A DNA stretch of 64,000 nucleotides from an uncultured Draconibacterium sp. (GTDB lineage: Bacteria; Bacteroidota; Bacteroidia; Bacteroidales; Prolixibacteraceae): positions 1 to 64,000 of the forward strand of contig CANLMQ010000017.1 in the NCBI GenBank assembly GCA_947492175.1, read 5' to 3'. The first letter of the stretch is position 1. Each line of letters opens with the position of its first letter. The notes under the pieces are model-generated. The model was not told where the DNA came from and ran no database searches. It saw only the letters and a list, made by a program, of their open reading frames with translations. Positions 55,946 to 64,000 of the stretch are shown in pieces. A program made the translations under genes and the position numbers.

Positions 55946-56004
55946 GCTTTCTCACTTAAAAAGTTTTAGTCCTTTAAATAGTAACTAATACTAGTAAATC
56001 GCTA

Positions 56005-57990
56005 TTATCTCGTAATAAGTAATTTCTCAGTCAAAATATTTTCACCTTCTTTTATCGTTACTAAATAAGTTCCATTAGGAAGGTCAGAAATGTTTACCTC
56101 AGATACATTATTCGCAACTTTTAAAGTACGGCCATTAATTGAGCTAATCTTAATATTTGTACTCACAACACCGTCTACCTTCAAAACATTCATTGCTGGA
56201 TTTGGGTACATCGTGATTTTATCAGCTTGAACAATACTTGCAGAACCTTGATCAACAAACCCTGTATATTTTGCTTCCTCCTGAGCTACAATTTGTGATG
56301 AAATATGCCACGAAGAATATTCCAGTTCTCTGGTATAATATTCGGTAGGACCAAACACTTCTTGACTTGCGCCATAAGCTGCATACATATCGGGCCATCC
56401 ATATCCCATATCCGTTCCAATAAAACCGGGATTATGACAAACATAGGCACTATAATTTTGTGAAATATACTTGTTTTGATCACCTACCCATGTTATTCCA
56501 TCATATGAAATCAATGTGTTGACTCCTGCTCCTTCAACTTCCTCAGACCGCACTCCTACAAACAAATCTAAGCTGTCTAAATATTTTACATCGATTGACG
56601 AAAATACATTTGTTTTAGTAGGCGTTCCCCAACTAATACCATCTGTTGACATTCGTAAGTAAGCCCCTGCTCCTGCTGTCTCCGATTGACTGTAATACCA
56701 CATCATATAAGTACTGTCCATATATATTACACTAGGACTTCCTGTTCCATAACCAGCGACACCGCCATCCTCAGCAGCCACAACCGGTGAAGTCGGGTTG
56801 ATCGTCCAATTGATTCCATCGGAAGAAACAAGTCGATATATCTGGTTCCAAGTTGTACCATCAGCTAAAGCTGATACCCACATATAGTAATTATCATTCA
56901 ATGAATCCGATGATGGCACGAACCGAAGAACACTTGGATCTCCCCAAACCGTAGCTTTACCATTCTCATTTAACAGGATATCTCCAGGTGTAACTGTACA
57001 TTTTTTTGCCTGTAAATCATTAGATTTTAAATATTCAGGATCTAAACTGGGAGACTCGATATACCAAACATTATCCTGAGAATCGCCATCAGTAGTTCCT
57101 CCTCCAAACCAAATTCTGAATATTCCGGAAGAATCTTTAGAAGTATCATAAAATCCAGTTGGAGAGTAGCTTCCATATCTTTTATGAAGGATATTTCCCA
57201 AATAGTATGTTGTAATTGTATGAGCTGTATCAATAGTTGTCGTAGTAGTAGGAACATTATTATTAATTAGCTTTATACTATAAAGGTGAGTACGTTGCCT
57301 GCCGCAGCTGCTAGCATTTCCAGGCTCAATGTAATCATTAAATACCCTAAATTTGATGAGAGATATCTGTGCCAGTTCAGTTGATGTTAAGCCACTGAGC
57401 GAGAAACTATCCGTATACATTGTATTAGGGGCTCTATTCATATAAGCCATCTCAATCCATTGGCCACCATTTGCTTCAGTATATACATATACTTCTAGGA
57501 TAACATTCTTAGTCTCATCACTGTTCCAAGCATACCATTTGATTTGCAGATTTGTATATCCATTCCAATTTTGATAATTTGAAGTCCAATCTTCAAATGA
57601 ATATATTTTTTCAGAGGTTGGTATATAGAGTTGATAATCTAAGTCAGCATAACCTGTATATCCTGATACACCATTACTATTTCCAAAAACATCCCAATAG
57701 TTCATGTCATCGGTATCAACATCCATAGTACTAGTATTGACACTTGAGGTTGTTCCTGGTGTATAGCTATATGTTGCCCCCGTAGCTGTCCAAAAACGTG
57801 CGGCATACTGCCCAGAACTGGGATCCCATGGATTATCAACGCCTTCTTCAAAAGTAGCGACATCGTATAATACCATGCCTTCCTGAACAGTGTATTGGTC
57901 CGAACTAATGAATTGGGCATATAGTTTATTGCTCAGAAAAACAATTAGGGAGAGAATTACAAAATATTTTGTCATATATCTAATCTTCAT
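56005..57990 (-). CDS. Type IX-sorted surface protein with beta-propeller-like repeats
   Basis: About 661 aa from the ATG at 57990 (an upstream TTG is less likely). A signal peptide (ending near LYAQ) precedes a beta-rich N-terminal domain (30-260). A propeller-like region follows with repeated units (NVWYIESPSLDPEYLKSND, YYMWVSALADGTTWNQIYRL, YMMWYYSQSETAG), as in GH43/GH32-type folds. The C-terminal Por domain reads TMYPNPAMNVLKVDG and SDLPNGTYLVTIKEG. It is secreted by the type IX system. Enzyme or binding activity is unproved. A dead copy lies at 53513-53807. Confidence 0.75.
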   Translation of the reverse strand: MKIRYMTKYFVILSLIVFLSNKLYAQFISSDQYTVQEGMVLYDVATFEEGVDNPWDPSSGQYAARFWTATGATYSYTPGTTSSVNTSTMDVDTDDMNYWDVFGNSNGVSGYTGYADLDYQLYIPTSEKIYSFEDWTSNYQNWNGYTNLQIKWYAWNSDETKNVILEVYVYTEANGGQWIEMAYMNRAPNTMYTDSFSLSGLTSTELAQISLIKFRVFNDYIEPGNASSCGRQRTHLYSIKLINNNVPTTTTTIDTAHTITTYYLGNILHKRYGSYSPTGFYDTSKDSSGIFRIWFGGGTTDGDSQDNVWYIESPSLDPEYLKSNDLQAKKCTVTPGDILLNENGKATVWGDPSVLRFVPSSDSLNDNYYMWVSALADGTTWNQIYRLVSSDGINWTINPTSPVVAAEDGGVAGYGTGSPSVIYMDSTYMMWYYSQSETAGAGAYLRMSTDGISWGTPTKTNVFSSIDVKYLDSLDLFVGVRSEEVEGAGVNTLISYDGITWVGDQNKYISQNYSAYVCHNPGFIGTDMGYGWPDMYAAYGASQEVFGPTEYYTRELEYSSWHISSQIVAQEEAKYTGFVDQGSASIVQADKITMYPNPAMNVLKVDGVVSTNIKISSINGRTLKVANNVSEVNISDLPNGTYLVTIKEGENILTEKLLITR

Positions 57991-58092
57991 TTGCAAAAGA
58001 GTTAAGAATTATAAAAACAGATAGTCTAATATCACTTTCAGTCAATCAGACTTTTGAACACATAATTGTTTTATAAAAAAATCCAGAAGGCA

Positions 58093-58129
58093 GAAAAGGA
58101 GAGAAATGGAGACTAGACCTCTCCTCTTC
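58093..58129 (-). terminator. Terminator-like hairpin after the T9SS gene 58265-59971
   Basis: GAAAAGGAGAG (58093-58103) pairs with CTCTCCTCTTC (58119-58129) with one mismatch. The surrounding AATCCAxAAxGCAGAAAAGGAGAG pattern matches the element at 55909-55945, so the two are related copies. Confidence 0.5.
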
Positions 58130-58264
58130 AATATCCTACTAATTAGGAGATTCTTGTATAATAAAATAGATTACCCCTATACTCTTTTTCTAAAAATAAT
58201 AATGAAAAAAATCATGAAATAGAGGAATCATTTCTCCAGTCGCGAGATATTATAAAATCAGGAT

Positions 58265-59971
58265 TTATCTTTTAACAGATAATTTTTGAGTCAAAACGTT
58301 TTCGCCATCAATTATAGTAACCAAATATATTCCATTAGGAAGATCTGAAATGTCAACTTGAGACACATTATTAACTGTTTTCAAATGACGCCCATTCATA
58401 GATGTAATTTTGACGTTTGCACTTGTTACGCCACCGATTTTTATTATATCTGTTGCAGGATTTGGGTAAATCGTAAATTCACTGGATTTATTTAAAATTT
58501 TTACATCTGTTGGAAAATAACCAATGTCAATCTGATTGGTGTTACCTGATTTAATATGGGCTTCAATAGCTTCTTTATTTGCAGCCCAAACAGCTTTTGC
58601 TTCTGGAAACCAATTTAAGTCACCCAATGGGATATTTTTTTCAATTGAACCGTGGAGAAGTTGAGTATTACTATATGTTCCATCAAATACTGGCCACACG
58701 CTATTATTAGATAAATCTCCACTTGGGATCCACCAGTACTGTGCCCATTCTGCAGGTGCTGGATAGTTATCAGAAGGTTGGCCAAGTCCATGAATATAAC
58801 TTGCAGGCTTTGTCCATTCTATAAAAGCCGCTTCATGCTCATAAATTCTTTGATCAGTCCATTCCGGATCAACATCTGTAATTGTATTTCCATATTGGAA
58901 ATAAGGAAAGTCACTACTATTAAACATTTGGGCTTCGCGGCTACTTATAGTGTCTTTTGGCCATACAAGGGGATATAGATAGCCTCCGGGAAGTCCATTC
59001 TCTGCTGAAAAAGCATTTAACTCATCAATTAAATCATAAAATCCTTGTGCTCTGTAATGTGCATTATATTGAACAAAGTTGGGACGAGTACTCGGAAGCA
59101 CTTCATTAACTAAAGTATCTGCATAAATCAGGTTCGGCTTTGGCATACTTGCATCACCTCCCGGCATGGGCTGCCAATTGTTAGCATAAAACTGGGTCTG
59201 TACATCAAACATCAGGTTATTTGTCCAATATTCTTCCATCTTGAAGTTACACCAATCGATCTGACTTTTAGAGAACACAAAGGTATTGTGATTAAAATTC
59301 ACCACATTATTTACTGATTTATTAAAACCCGTTGTAAAAAGATTCATACCAATACAAACAAATGTATTATTTTCAACAAATAGAGTATCTAGTCCAACTC
59401 CGGTATTGTTTTCAAAAGAAAAAAATTGACCATCGTTTGGGCTCAATTGATGACCATGATCAATCACCTGATTATTTGTAAAATAGGTCTTAATTTTACC
59501 TGCCTGTCCATTAACACCAAATGCAATAGCCGCTGGATGCAGAATACATCCATCAATAATAATTCGGGAATCAGTTTTACTCTGAACTAAGAATTGACTA
59601 GCAACCTGTCCCATTAGATCTGCATTTACAAAGTAGATATTTTTTAATGTAATATTCCCTTTGGCGTTAAACATTTCGCCAAATGGCGCCCCATTGACAT
59701 TGCTTCCAGTTTGGAGTGTTGCAGGCATACCACCTTCAACTTCAGGATCTCCGCCAATTATCTGCAAATGATAATCTGCATTTTCAATTGGAGCATCTAG
59801 GCCATACCATTTCCCTGCTGTTAATTCGTAAATGACATTACCACCATTTTCTTCGATTGCTGCATTTAAGGTACCAAGTCCTGGTTCAACAACCAATGTT
59901 GTTTGCGACATTACTGCACTGCTAATGAGTAATAATACAAATAGAATCACATTTGAGTAAATTTTTTTCAT
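58265..59971 (-). CDS. Type IX-sorted right-handed beta-helix protein (pectate-lyase-like)
   Basis: This 568-aa exported protein (signal peptide 1-22) has an N-terminal DUF4957-like block and beta-helix repeats (LKNIYFVNADL, RIIIDGCILHPAAI, LFVENNTFVCIGMN, VVNFNHNTFVFSKS). The C-terminal Por domain is FTIYPNPATDIIKIGG ... SDLPNGIYLVTIIDG. Such proteins are polysaccharide lyases or binding proteins. No clear catalytic lysine/aspartate set is visible. Its Por domain is very close to that of the next gene downstream. Confidence 0.75.
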   Translation of the reverse strand: MKKIYSNVILFVLLLISSAVMSQTTLVVEPGLGTLNAAIEENGGNVIYELTAGKWYGLDAPIENADYHLQIIGGDPEVEGGMPATLQTGSNVNGAPFGEMFNAKGNITLKNIYFVNADLMGQVASQFLVQSKTDSRIIIDGCILHPAAIAFGVNGQAGKIKTYFTNNQVIDHGHQLSPNDGQFFSFENNTGVGLDTLFVENNTFVCIGMNLFTTGFNKSVNNVVNFNHNTFVFSKSQIDWCNFKMEEYWTNNLMFDVQTQFYANNWQPMPGGDASMPKPNLIYADTLVNEVLPSTRPNFVQYNAHYRAQGFYDLIDELNAFSAENGLPGGYLYPLVWPKDTISSREAQMFNSSDFPYFQYGNTITDVDPEWTDQRIYEHEAAFIEWTKPASYIHGLGQPSDNYPAPAEWAQYWWIPSGDLSNNSVWPVFDGTYSNTQLLHGSIEKNIPLGDLNWFPEAKAVWAANKEAIEAHIKSGNTNQIDIGYFPTDVKILNKSSEFTIYPNPATDIIKIGGVTSANVKITSMNGRHLKTVNNVSQVDISDLPNGIYLVTIIDGENVLTQKLSVKR

Positions 59972-60147
59972 TTTTGTTTGTTTTTATTAGTTTATAAATC
60001 ATTTAGGTTAATATTTTGTGATTGTTTCATTTCAATCAACAATCACCATCTATCCATTAGATATTTTAAATTCGACATATTGATCATAATATTATTTGGC
60101 TTCCCAAATATTTTAAAACTTCGTTGTGACTACTGATAATTCAATTA

Positions 60148-63100
60148 TCAAAATCGATAACGCAAGCCAAGGTCTGTAGTCCAACCATAACTTTCTCGAT
60201 AAGTATTGCGGGAGTCTCCAGAATATCTTTGAGATTCTGTAAAATCACTTATATTGGCAATGTTGGCGATTACTTCAAATCCTTTTATTTTCCGAATTGC
60301 AAATTTTTGAGTCAGTTGCAAATCCCAGCGATAGAAATAGTCCTTTATCGCATTTAGGCGAGGAACTCCCCTGTAGTTTATCCCAGTAAAAATTTTACCA
60401 TTGTATTGAAAAGATAACCACGCATTAAATCCTTTCTTATTGTAGCCCAATGAGATATTTGCAATATGCTTTGGTTGATATAACATTGGCCCTGTTATAA
60501 TAGAATCAATTCGAGTCGCAACAGGCCTTCCATCACTTCCTGCAACAAAATCAATTCGAGTATAAGGATAACTAGTTTTTGACTTTGTGAAAGTATAATT
60601 AGCTGACAGAGTAAAATATTTAATTGGTTTTGGTAAATAATGGAACGAAGTCTGCCAATCAACCTCAAAACCTTTAACATTAACTTTGTATGGATGATTT
60701 TCCCATACAGTCATATTGACAGTTGCATTATCAGGGAATGGATAAATAATTGCATCACCTTTTATACGTTGATAAGATCTCTGCCATATTTTATCATTAA
60801 CTGTTTTATAAAAAGCAGTTAACGATAAAAGCCCAATATTTTCACTATGATATGTAAGTTGACCATCAAAATTTGTCCAGCGCTCGGATTTTAATTCAGG
60901 ATTTCCAGCGGAATAACTAAATGGCGACCAACCACTATTTATAAAATAATTTGGTGATATGGCATTAAAATCAGCCCGGGATAAGGTTTCTGTATACGCA
61001 AGGTGTATATAAAATTTATTTGTTGGCTTTATCCTTAGATGAATCATCGGCAATAAAAAATGATCGGATCTAACAGCAGATGTATCCGTCCCAGGAACAG
61101 GTTCTGAAATAGGAGGCAAATATACAGCCGATATTGCGCTAAATCCTTTTAAATCTGTATGAGTATTTTCAAGTCGAATCCCTGGAAGAAACATCACATA
61201 TTTTCCAAAATTAATTTCCGACATCAAATATCCTGCAGTATACTTTTCTTTTATATCCTGATCATTAATCATACACGCTTGCACAGCTTGAGAATATCCA
61301 ATCTTACTGACTTCACCAAACAATGGCAGATACACATCAGCCCCTTGCGCCAAATAATAATTTGAAATATCCTCCCATGCATCTGAAATTTGGTTCAGGC
61401 GATCAATATTGAACTTATTTCCAAAGTTATACTCTCCATTAAGAAAGTCATCCATTTTTTCACCACTAATCCCCACTGCTGAGATTGAACCATTTGAGCT
61501 TTCAATCGCCCAATCAAGCGAGTTAAAAAGTAATTCTGGTGAAGAAGGACTAAATGACGAATTAATGTTTTGAGAACCAACGGTATCATCCCTATACCTT
61601 TTTTTCACACGATGCATTCCACCAAATTTAAAATTGCCGGATATTTTTTCTCCTAAATTAAATGGAACCGTAAAATTTAAGTAGGAAGTTAGATTTTTGT
61701 CATCAATTTTGTTGTCACCCGTGGTTATAGTTTTCAACCAGCAATCCATCAAATTATCTGAACTATCAGTAAATAATGGAACAATATCTACAGGATCCAT
61801 TTTCCGATGGTTGATATCTGTTATATCAGAAGAAGAGGCGTTATTAAAAGTAAAAGCCCAAGTTCTTCCTTTTAGACTATAATTTTTGCCTTTAGAATAG
61901 GAAATACCATAATTCATACTCAAAAATTCCAGTTTAGTATCTCCACTTAATGAAGATTGAAAAATGTTCGTTTTATTATCTGGACTAAAAGCAAAACTAT
62001 AACCAACAGATCCAGATCCACCTAGCCCATAATTTTTCATCTGCATTTGACTTTCATTACTTGTATTGCTATACATACCGTAAAGTATTAAAGAAGTATT
62101 TGGGGATACCTTATAATCTAAGTTTAACAATACCGAACGCCTATAAATAATTGTTGTGATATCATTCAAATTGATACTATTAAGCAAAATATCATCTTCT
62201 GGATCGCTTGAATCAATTCCATATCCTGCCCCCATCGTTTGGGTACTTCTATTTACTCTTTCTGCATTAGCTGTAAATAATACACCTAGCTTATTATTAA
62301 AAAAGCGATTACTTAATTCACCCAACACCTTGTAATTACCCCAATAATCATTTAATTGATTATATCCGAATTGTGCCATCAAATTAACATGAAGTTCATT
62401 TGGTGCATTTCTGAGTTTGAGATTAACAGTACCTCCAACTGAATTTGCATCCATGTCTGCAGTTAATGATTTATATACTTCTGCTCCTTGTAATGCATAC
62501 TGAGTTATCCCGCTAAGATTGGTATTACGGTTGGAACCGGAAGTAGAAGGTAATTGTATTCCATTAAGCGATATTGAAGTATACCTTGGTTCAAGTCCAC
62601 GAACAACTAGGTTGACGCCTTCTCCACCAGACCGAACAACAGAAATTCCGGGTAAGCGACCGATTGCTTCTGTAGCATTAGCATCTGGATTTTCCTGTAA
62701 ACGGTCAGATGCTACAACATTTTTAATATTGTTCGAATTAATTTGTTCCCTAATTGCATTTTTTTGTCCTTTAGCCTGTGCAGTAATAAGGACCTCTTTG
62801 ATTTCACGGTTATCAACCTTCAGACTTACATTAATAACTTCATTTAACCCGATCGGAATTTCCTGAGTCACATATCCAATAAAGGAAAAAGACAAAACTT
62901 TAGATTCACTGGGAACATCTATTGTAAACATTCCATCAGCATTTGTTGTCGTACCAACATTAAAACCAGTAACACTCACCGTTGTTCCAGGAATTGGCTC
63001 ACCATTTTCGTCAGTTACCTTCCCTGAAACTTTCTTCTTTATTGAATCACTAGGAAGAGTAATAGACTCATCAATTCTTTTTTCAATATTATTAAAAAGA

Positions 63101-63450
63101 AATACTTGACGATCATCAATAAAGTATGAAATGTTAGTTCCTTGAAATAGGTGGTTTAATACCTTTTCTATATTTTCATTTTTGACGGTGATGCTTCTTT
63201 CTATATCTGTATTAAATACATTTGCATTGTACACAAATATGAACTCACTTTTTGACTCAATTACATTTAAAATTTCAGTAAGAGACAAATCCTTTAACTG
63301 AAGATCTATTTTCTTTTGGGAATATGAAGTACTAGCTGACAAGACCATTGACCCCATATAAAACAGAATAATTAATAACTTCATCTTCAATAAGATAAGT
63401 TCGAATTCTCTCCTTCTAATCGAAGGTTGAATAATTCTATTTTTTTTCAT
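60148..63450 (-). CDS. Large STN-containing TonB-dependent receptor, no SusD partner
   Basis: This 1100-aa receptor has a long signal peptide region (to about 45), an STN domain (about 48-125, with LQLKDLSLTEILNVIESKSEFIFVY), a CarboxypepD_reg-like domain (about 140-220, with GKVTDENGEPIPGTTVSVTG) and a plug (about 235-370). The plug carries ATEAIGRLPGISVVRSGGEG, VVRGLEPRYTSISLNGIQLP and DMDANSVGGTVNLKLRN. That plug fits the Xanthomonas/Caulobacter-type (TIGR01782-like) receptors rather than SusC. With FecR upstream it should signal substrate arrival. No SusD gene occurs anywhere in 39946-64000. Confidence 0.9.
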   Translation of the reverse strand: MKKNRIIQPSIRRREFELILLKMKLLIILFYMGSMVLSASTSYSQKKIDLQLKDLSLTEILNVIESKSEFIFVYNANVFNTDIERSITVKNENIEKVLNHLFQGTNISYFIDDRQVFLFNNIEKRIDESITLPSDSIKKKVSGKVTDENGEPIPGTTVSVTGFNVGTTTNADGMFTIDVPSESKVLSFSFIGYVTQEIPIGLNEVINVSLKVDNREIKEVLITAQAKGQKNAIREQINSNNIKNVVASDRLQENPDANATEAIGRLPGISVVRSGGEGVNLVVRGLEPRYTSISLNGIQLPSTSGSNRNTNLSGITQYALQGAEVYKSLTADMDANSVGGTVNLKLRNAPNELHVNLMAQFGYNQLNDYWGNYKVLGELSNRFFNNKLGVLFTANAERVNRSTQTMGAGYGIDSSDPEDDILLNSINLNDITTIIYRRSVLLNLDYKVSPNTSLILYGMYSNTSNESQMQMKNYGLGGSGSVGYSFAFSPDNKTNIFQSSLSGDTKLEFLSMNYGISYSKGKNYSLKGRTWAFTFNNASSSDITDINHRKMDPVDIVPLFTDSSDNLMDCWLKTITTGDNKIDDKNLTSYLNFTVPFNLGEKISGNFKFGGMHRVKKRYRDDTVGSQNINSSFSPSSPELLFNSLDWAIESSNGSISAVGISGEKMDDFLNGEYNFGNKFNIDRLNQISDAWEDISNYYLAQGADVYLPLFGEVSKIGYSQAVQACMINDQDIKEKYTAGYLMSEINFGKYVMFLPGIRLENTHTDLKGFSAISAVYLPPISEPVPGTDTSAVRSDHFLLPMIHLRIKPTNKFYIHLAYTETLSRADFNAISPNYFINSGWSPFSYSAGNPELKSERWTNFDGQLTYHSENIGLLSLTAFYKTVNDKIWQRSYQRIKGDAIIYPFPDNATVNMTVWENHPYKVNVKGFEVDWQTSFHYLPKPIKYFTLSANYTFTKSKTSYPYTRIDFVAGSDGRPVATRIDSIITGPMLYQPKHIANISLGYNKKGFNAWLSFQYNGKIFTGINYRGVPRLNAIKDYFYRWDLQLTQKFAIRKIKGFEVIANIANISDFTESQRYSGDSRNTYRESYGWTTDLGLRYRF

Positions 63451-63500
63451 AAATTTGGTTCGATTTTACAAGTAATATTGCCTTTAGGCATTGTTATTTA

Positions 63501-63533
63501 AAACCGGTTGATGTTGCGAGCAGCTACCGGTTT
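63501..63533 (-). ncRNA. Hairpin between fecR and the TonB receptor (leader structure, locus 2)
   Basis: AAACCGGT (63501-63508) pairs with ACCGGTTT (63526-63533) and encloses an inner imperfect stem with loop CTCGCAA (minus strand). It follows A residues and lies about 50 nt before the receptor ATG, matching the hairpin at 23686-23722 in position and loop (YTCGCAR). Read from the plus strand it also looks like a terminator because of the T-run. Confidence 0.5.
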
Positions 63534-63563
63534 TTTTATTTATTCAAAATTATCTATGTAACC

Positions 63564-64000
63564 TTAGTCGATCGAAAAAACGTATTTATTGTCTTGCTTC
63601 ATATATTTAGTTTTTGATATTAATGCTATTCCATCCAAAACTCTTTCCAAATCATCTTTTAAATCAAGCTTCCCATAAATTGTTTCTGTATTTCTTGGTA
63701 TTATAACTTCTATATTAACATCATAATATCTTGCAACTTGTTTTAATACATCAGAAACTTCCTCATTTGTAAACACGAGATAGCCATCAATCCAAGCAGT
63801 ATAAACATCTGTATTTTCAACATGAGTAACTTCAATCTCTTCCTGTCCTTTCATTATTGATGCCTTTTGGTTCGGATTAAGAAAAACTTCATCAGATCGT
63901 GTACTTTTATTTGAACTCAAACTGACTTTCCCTTCGACTAAAACAACATTATAATACTTGTCCTGCTGATAAGCCTTTACGTTAAACTTGGTCCCATATA
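63564..64000 (-). CDS. FecR-family anti-sigma regulator, cut by the window edge
   Basis: The visible C-terminal 144 codons continue past the right edge. The FecR domain shows GTKFNVKAYQQDKYYNVVLVEG. The C-terminal DUF4974-like part shows WIDGYLVFTNEEVSDVLKQVARYYDVNIEV and GKLDLKDDLERVLDGIALI. The frame starts at 63998 with a partial codon before it; the inner TTG at 63920 is not the start. It should sense the STN domain of the receptor at 60148-63450 and control an ECF factor beyond the window. Confidence 0.9.
   Translation of the reverse strand, partial: YGTKFNVKAYQQDKYYNVVLVEGKVSLSSNKSTRSDEVFLNPNQKASIMKGQEEIEVTHVENTDVYTAWIDGYLVFTNEEVSDVLKQVARYYDVNIEVIIPRNTETIYGKLDLKDDLERVLDGIALISKTKYMKQDNKYVFSID

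Noticed and set aside
60148..63450. Calling the large receptor SusC
   Set aside because: The plug motifs (RGLEPRYTSISLNG, DMDANSVGGTVNL) fit Xanthomonas/Caulobacter-type receptors and no SusD gene accompanies it in the window.
63564..63920. Complete 118-aa protein starting at 63920
   Set aside because: The frame continues in FecR-type sequence to the window edge; 63920 is an internal TTG.

Overview
The window looks like a chromosome segment of a marine or gut-associated Bacteroidota, most like the Marinilabiliales/Prolixibacteraceae (the lineage is inference). Supporting signs are type IX secretion (Por) C-terminal sorting domains, SusC/SusD proteins, ECF-sigma/FecR pairs, Bacteroidota promoters (TTTG ... 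TAnnTTTG), no Shine-Dalgarno sequences, and AT-rich intergenic DNA. I see no plasmid, phage or CRISPR signature.

Layout. (1) 1-10.6 kb, housekeeping: two tandem tRNA-Val(TAC), folC, a PIN/PhoH ATPase, mtaB, an inositol-phosphatase-like gene, a coiled-coil protein, a glycosyltransferase, a hotdog thioesterase, a TPP-riboswitch-controlled TonB-dependent receptor, and tRNA-Ser(TGA). An 83-bp repeat follows both tRNA loci in the same relative orientation. (2) 10.6-21.7 kb: a 5 x 42-bp repeat, then a minus-strand run (MORN protein, S8 protease, xseA, xseB, DUF2007, deoC, chorismatase-like), a TPR sensor kinase, and divergent dps/oxyR. (3) 21.3-34.3 kb: a carbohydrate-uptake island (ECF sigma, FecR, STN-SusC, SusD, surface glycan-binding protein, decayed DUF1080 gene, Gfo/Idh/MocA oxidoreductase, TIM-barrel isomerase). 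Near-identical direct copies of a 119-codon gene flank it, and a decayed transposase lies inside its right end. (4) 34.4-39.8 kb: a Sua5-type gene, a DUF4914 P-loop protein overlapping a class II (animal-type) PurE, an XRE-cupin regulator, then about 1.3 kb of mostly decayed DNA with tRNA remnants. (5) 39.9-64 kb: a second glycan locus, all on the minus strand and running off the right edge. It holds FecR, a large STN TonB receptor with no SusD, two type IX-sorted surface proteins, a sialate-O-acetylesterase-like enzyme, a six-hairpin glycosidase, two GH78-like rhamnosidases, a GH-A-type glycosidase with a frameshifted signal peptide, an MGH1-like glycosidase and a sulfatase. The enzyme set suggests a rhamnose-containing, acetylated and possibly sulfated glycan.

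How the genes work together. Both glycan loci use the FecR/STN-receptor architecture of trans-envelope signalling, and both carry a hairpin with a YTCGCAR loop between fecR and the receptor gene. The most unusual items are the duplicated gene bracketing the first island, the DUF4914-PurE-XRE module, the shared fecR-receptor hairpin, and the SusD-less rhamnosidase locus. Several genes show decay: the DUF1080 fragment, the transposase, a tRNA-Met remnant, a truncated paralogue of a type IX-sorted protein, and the frameshifted glycosidase.
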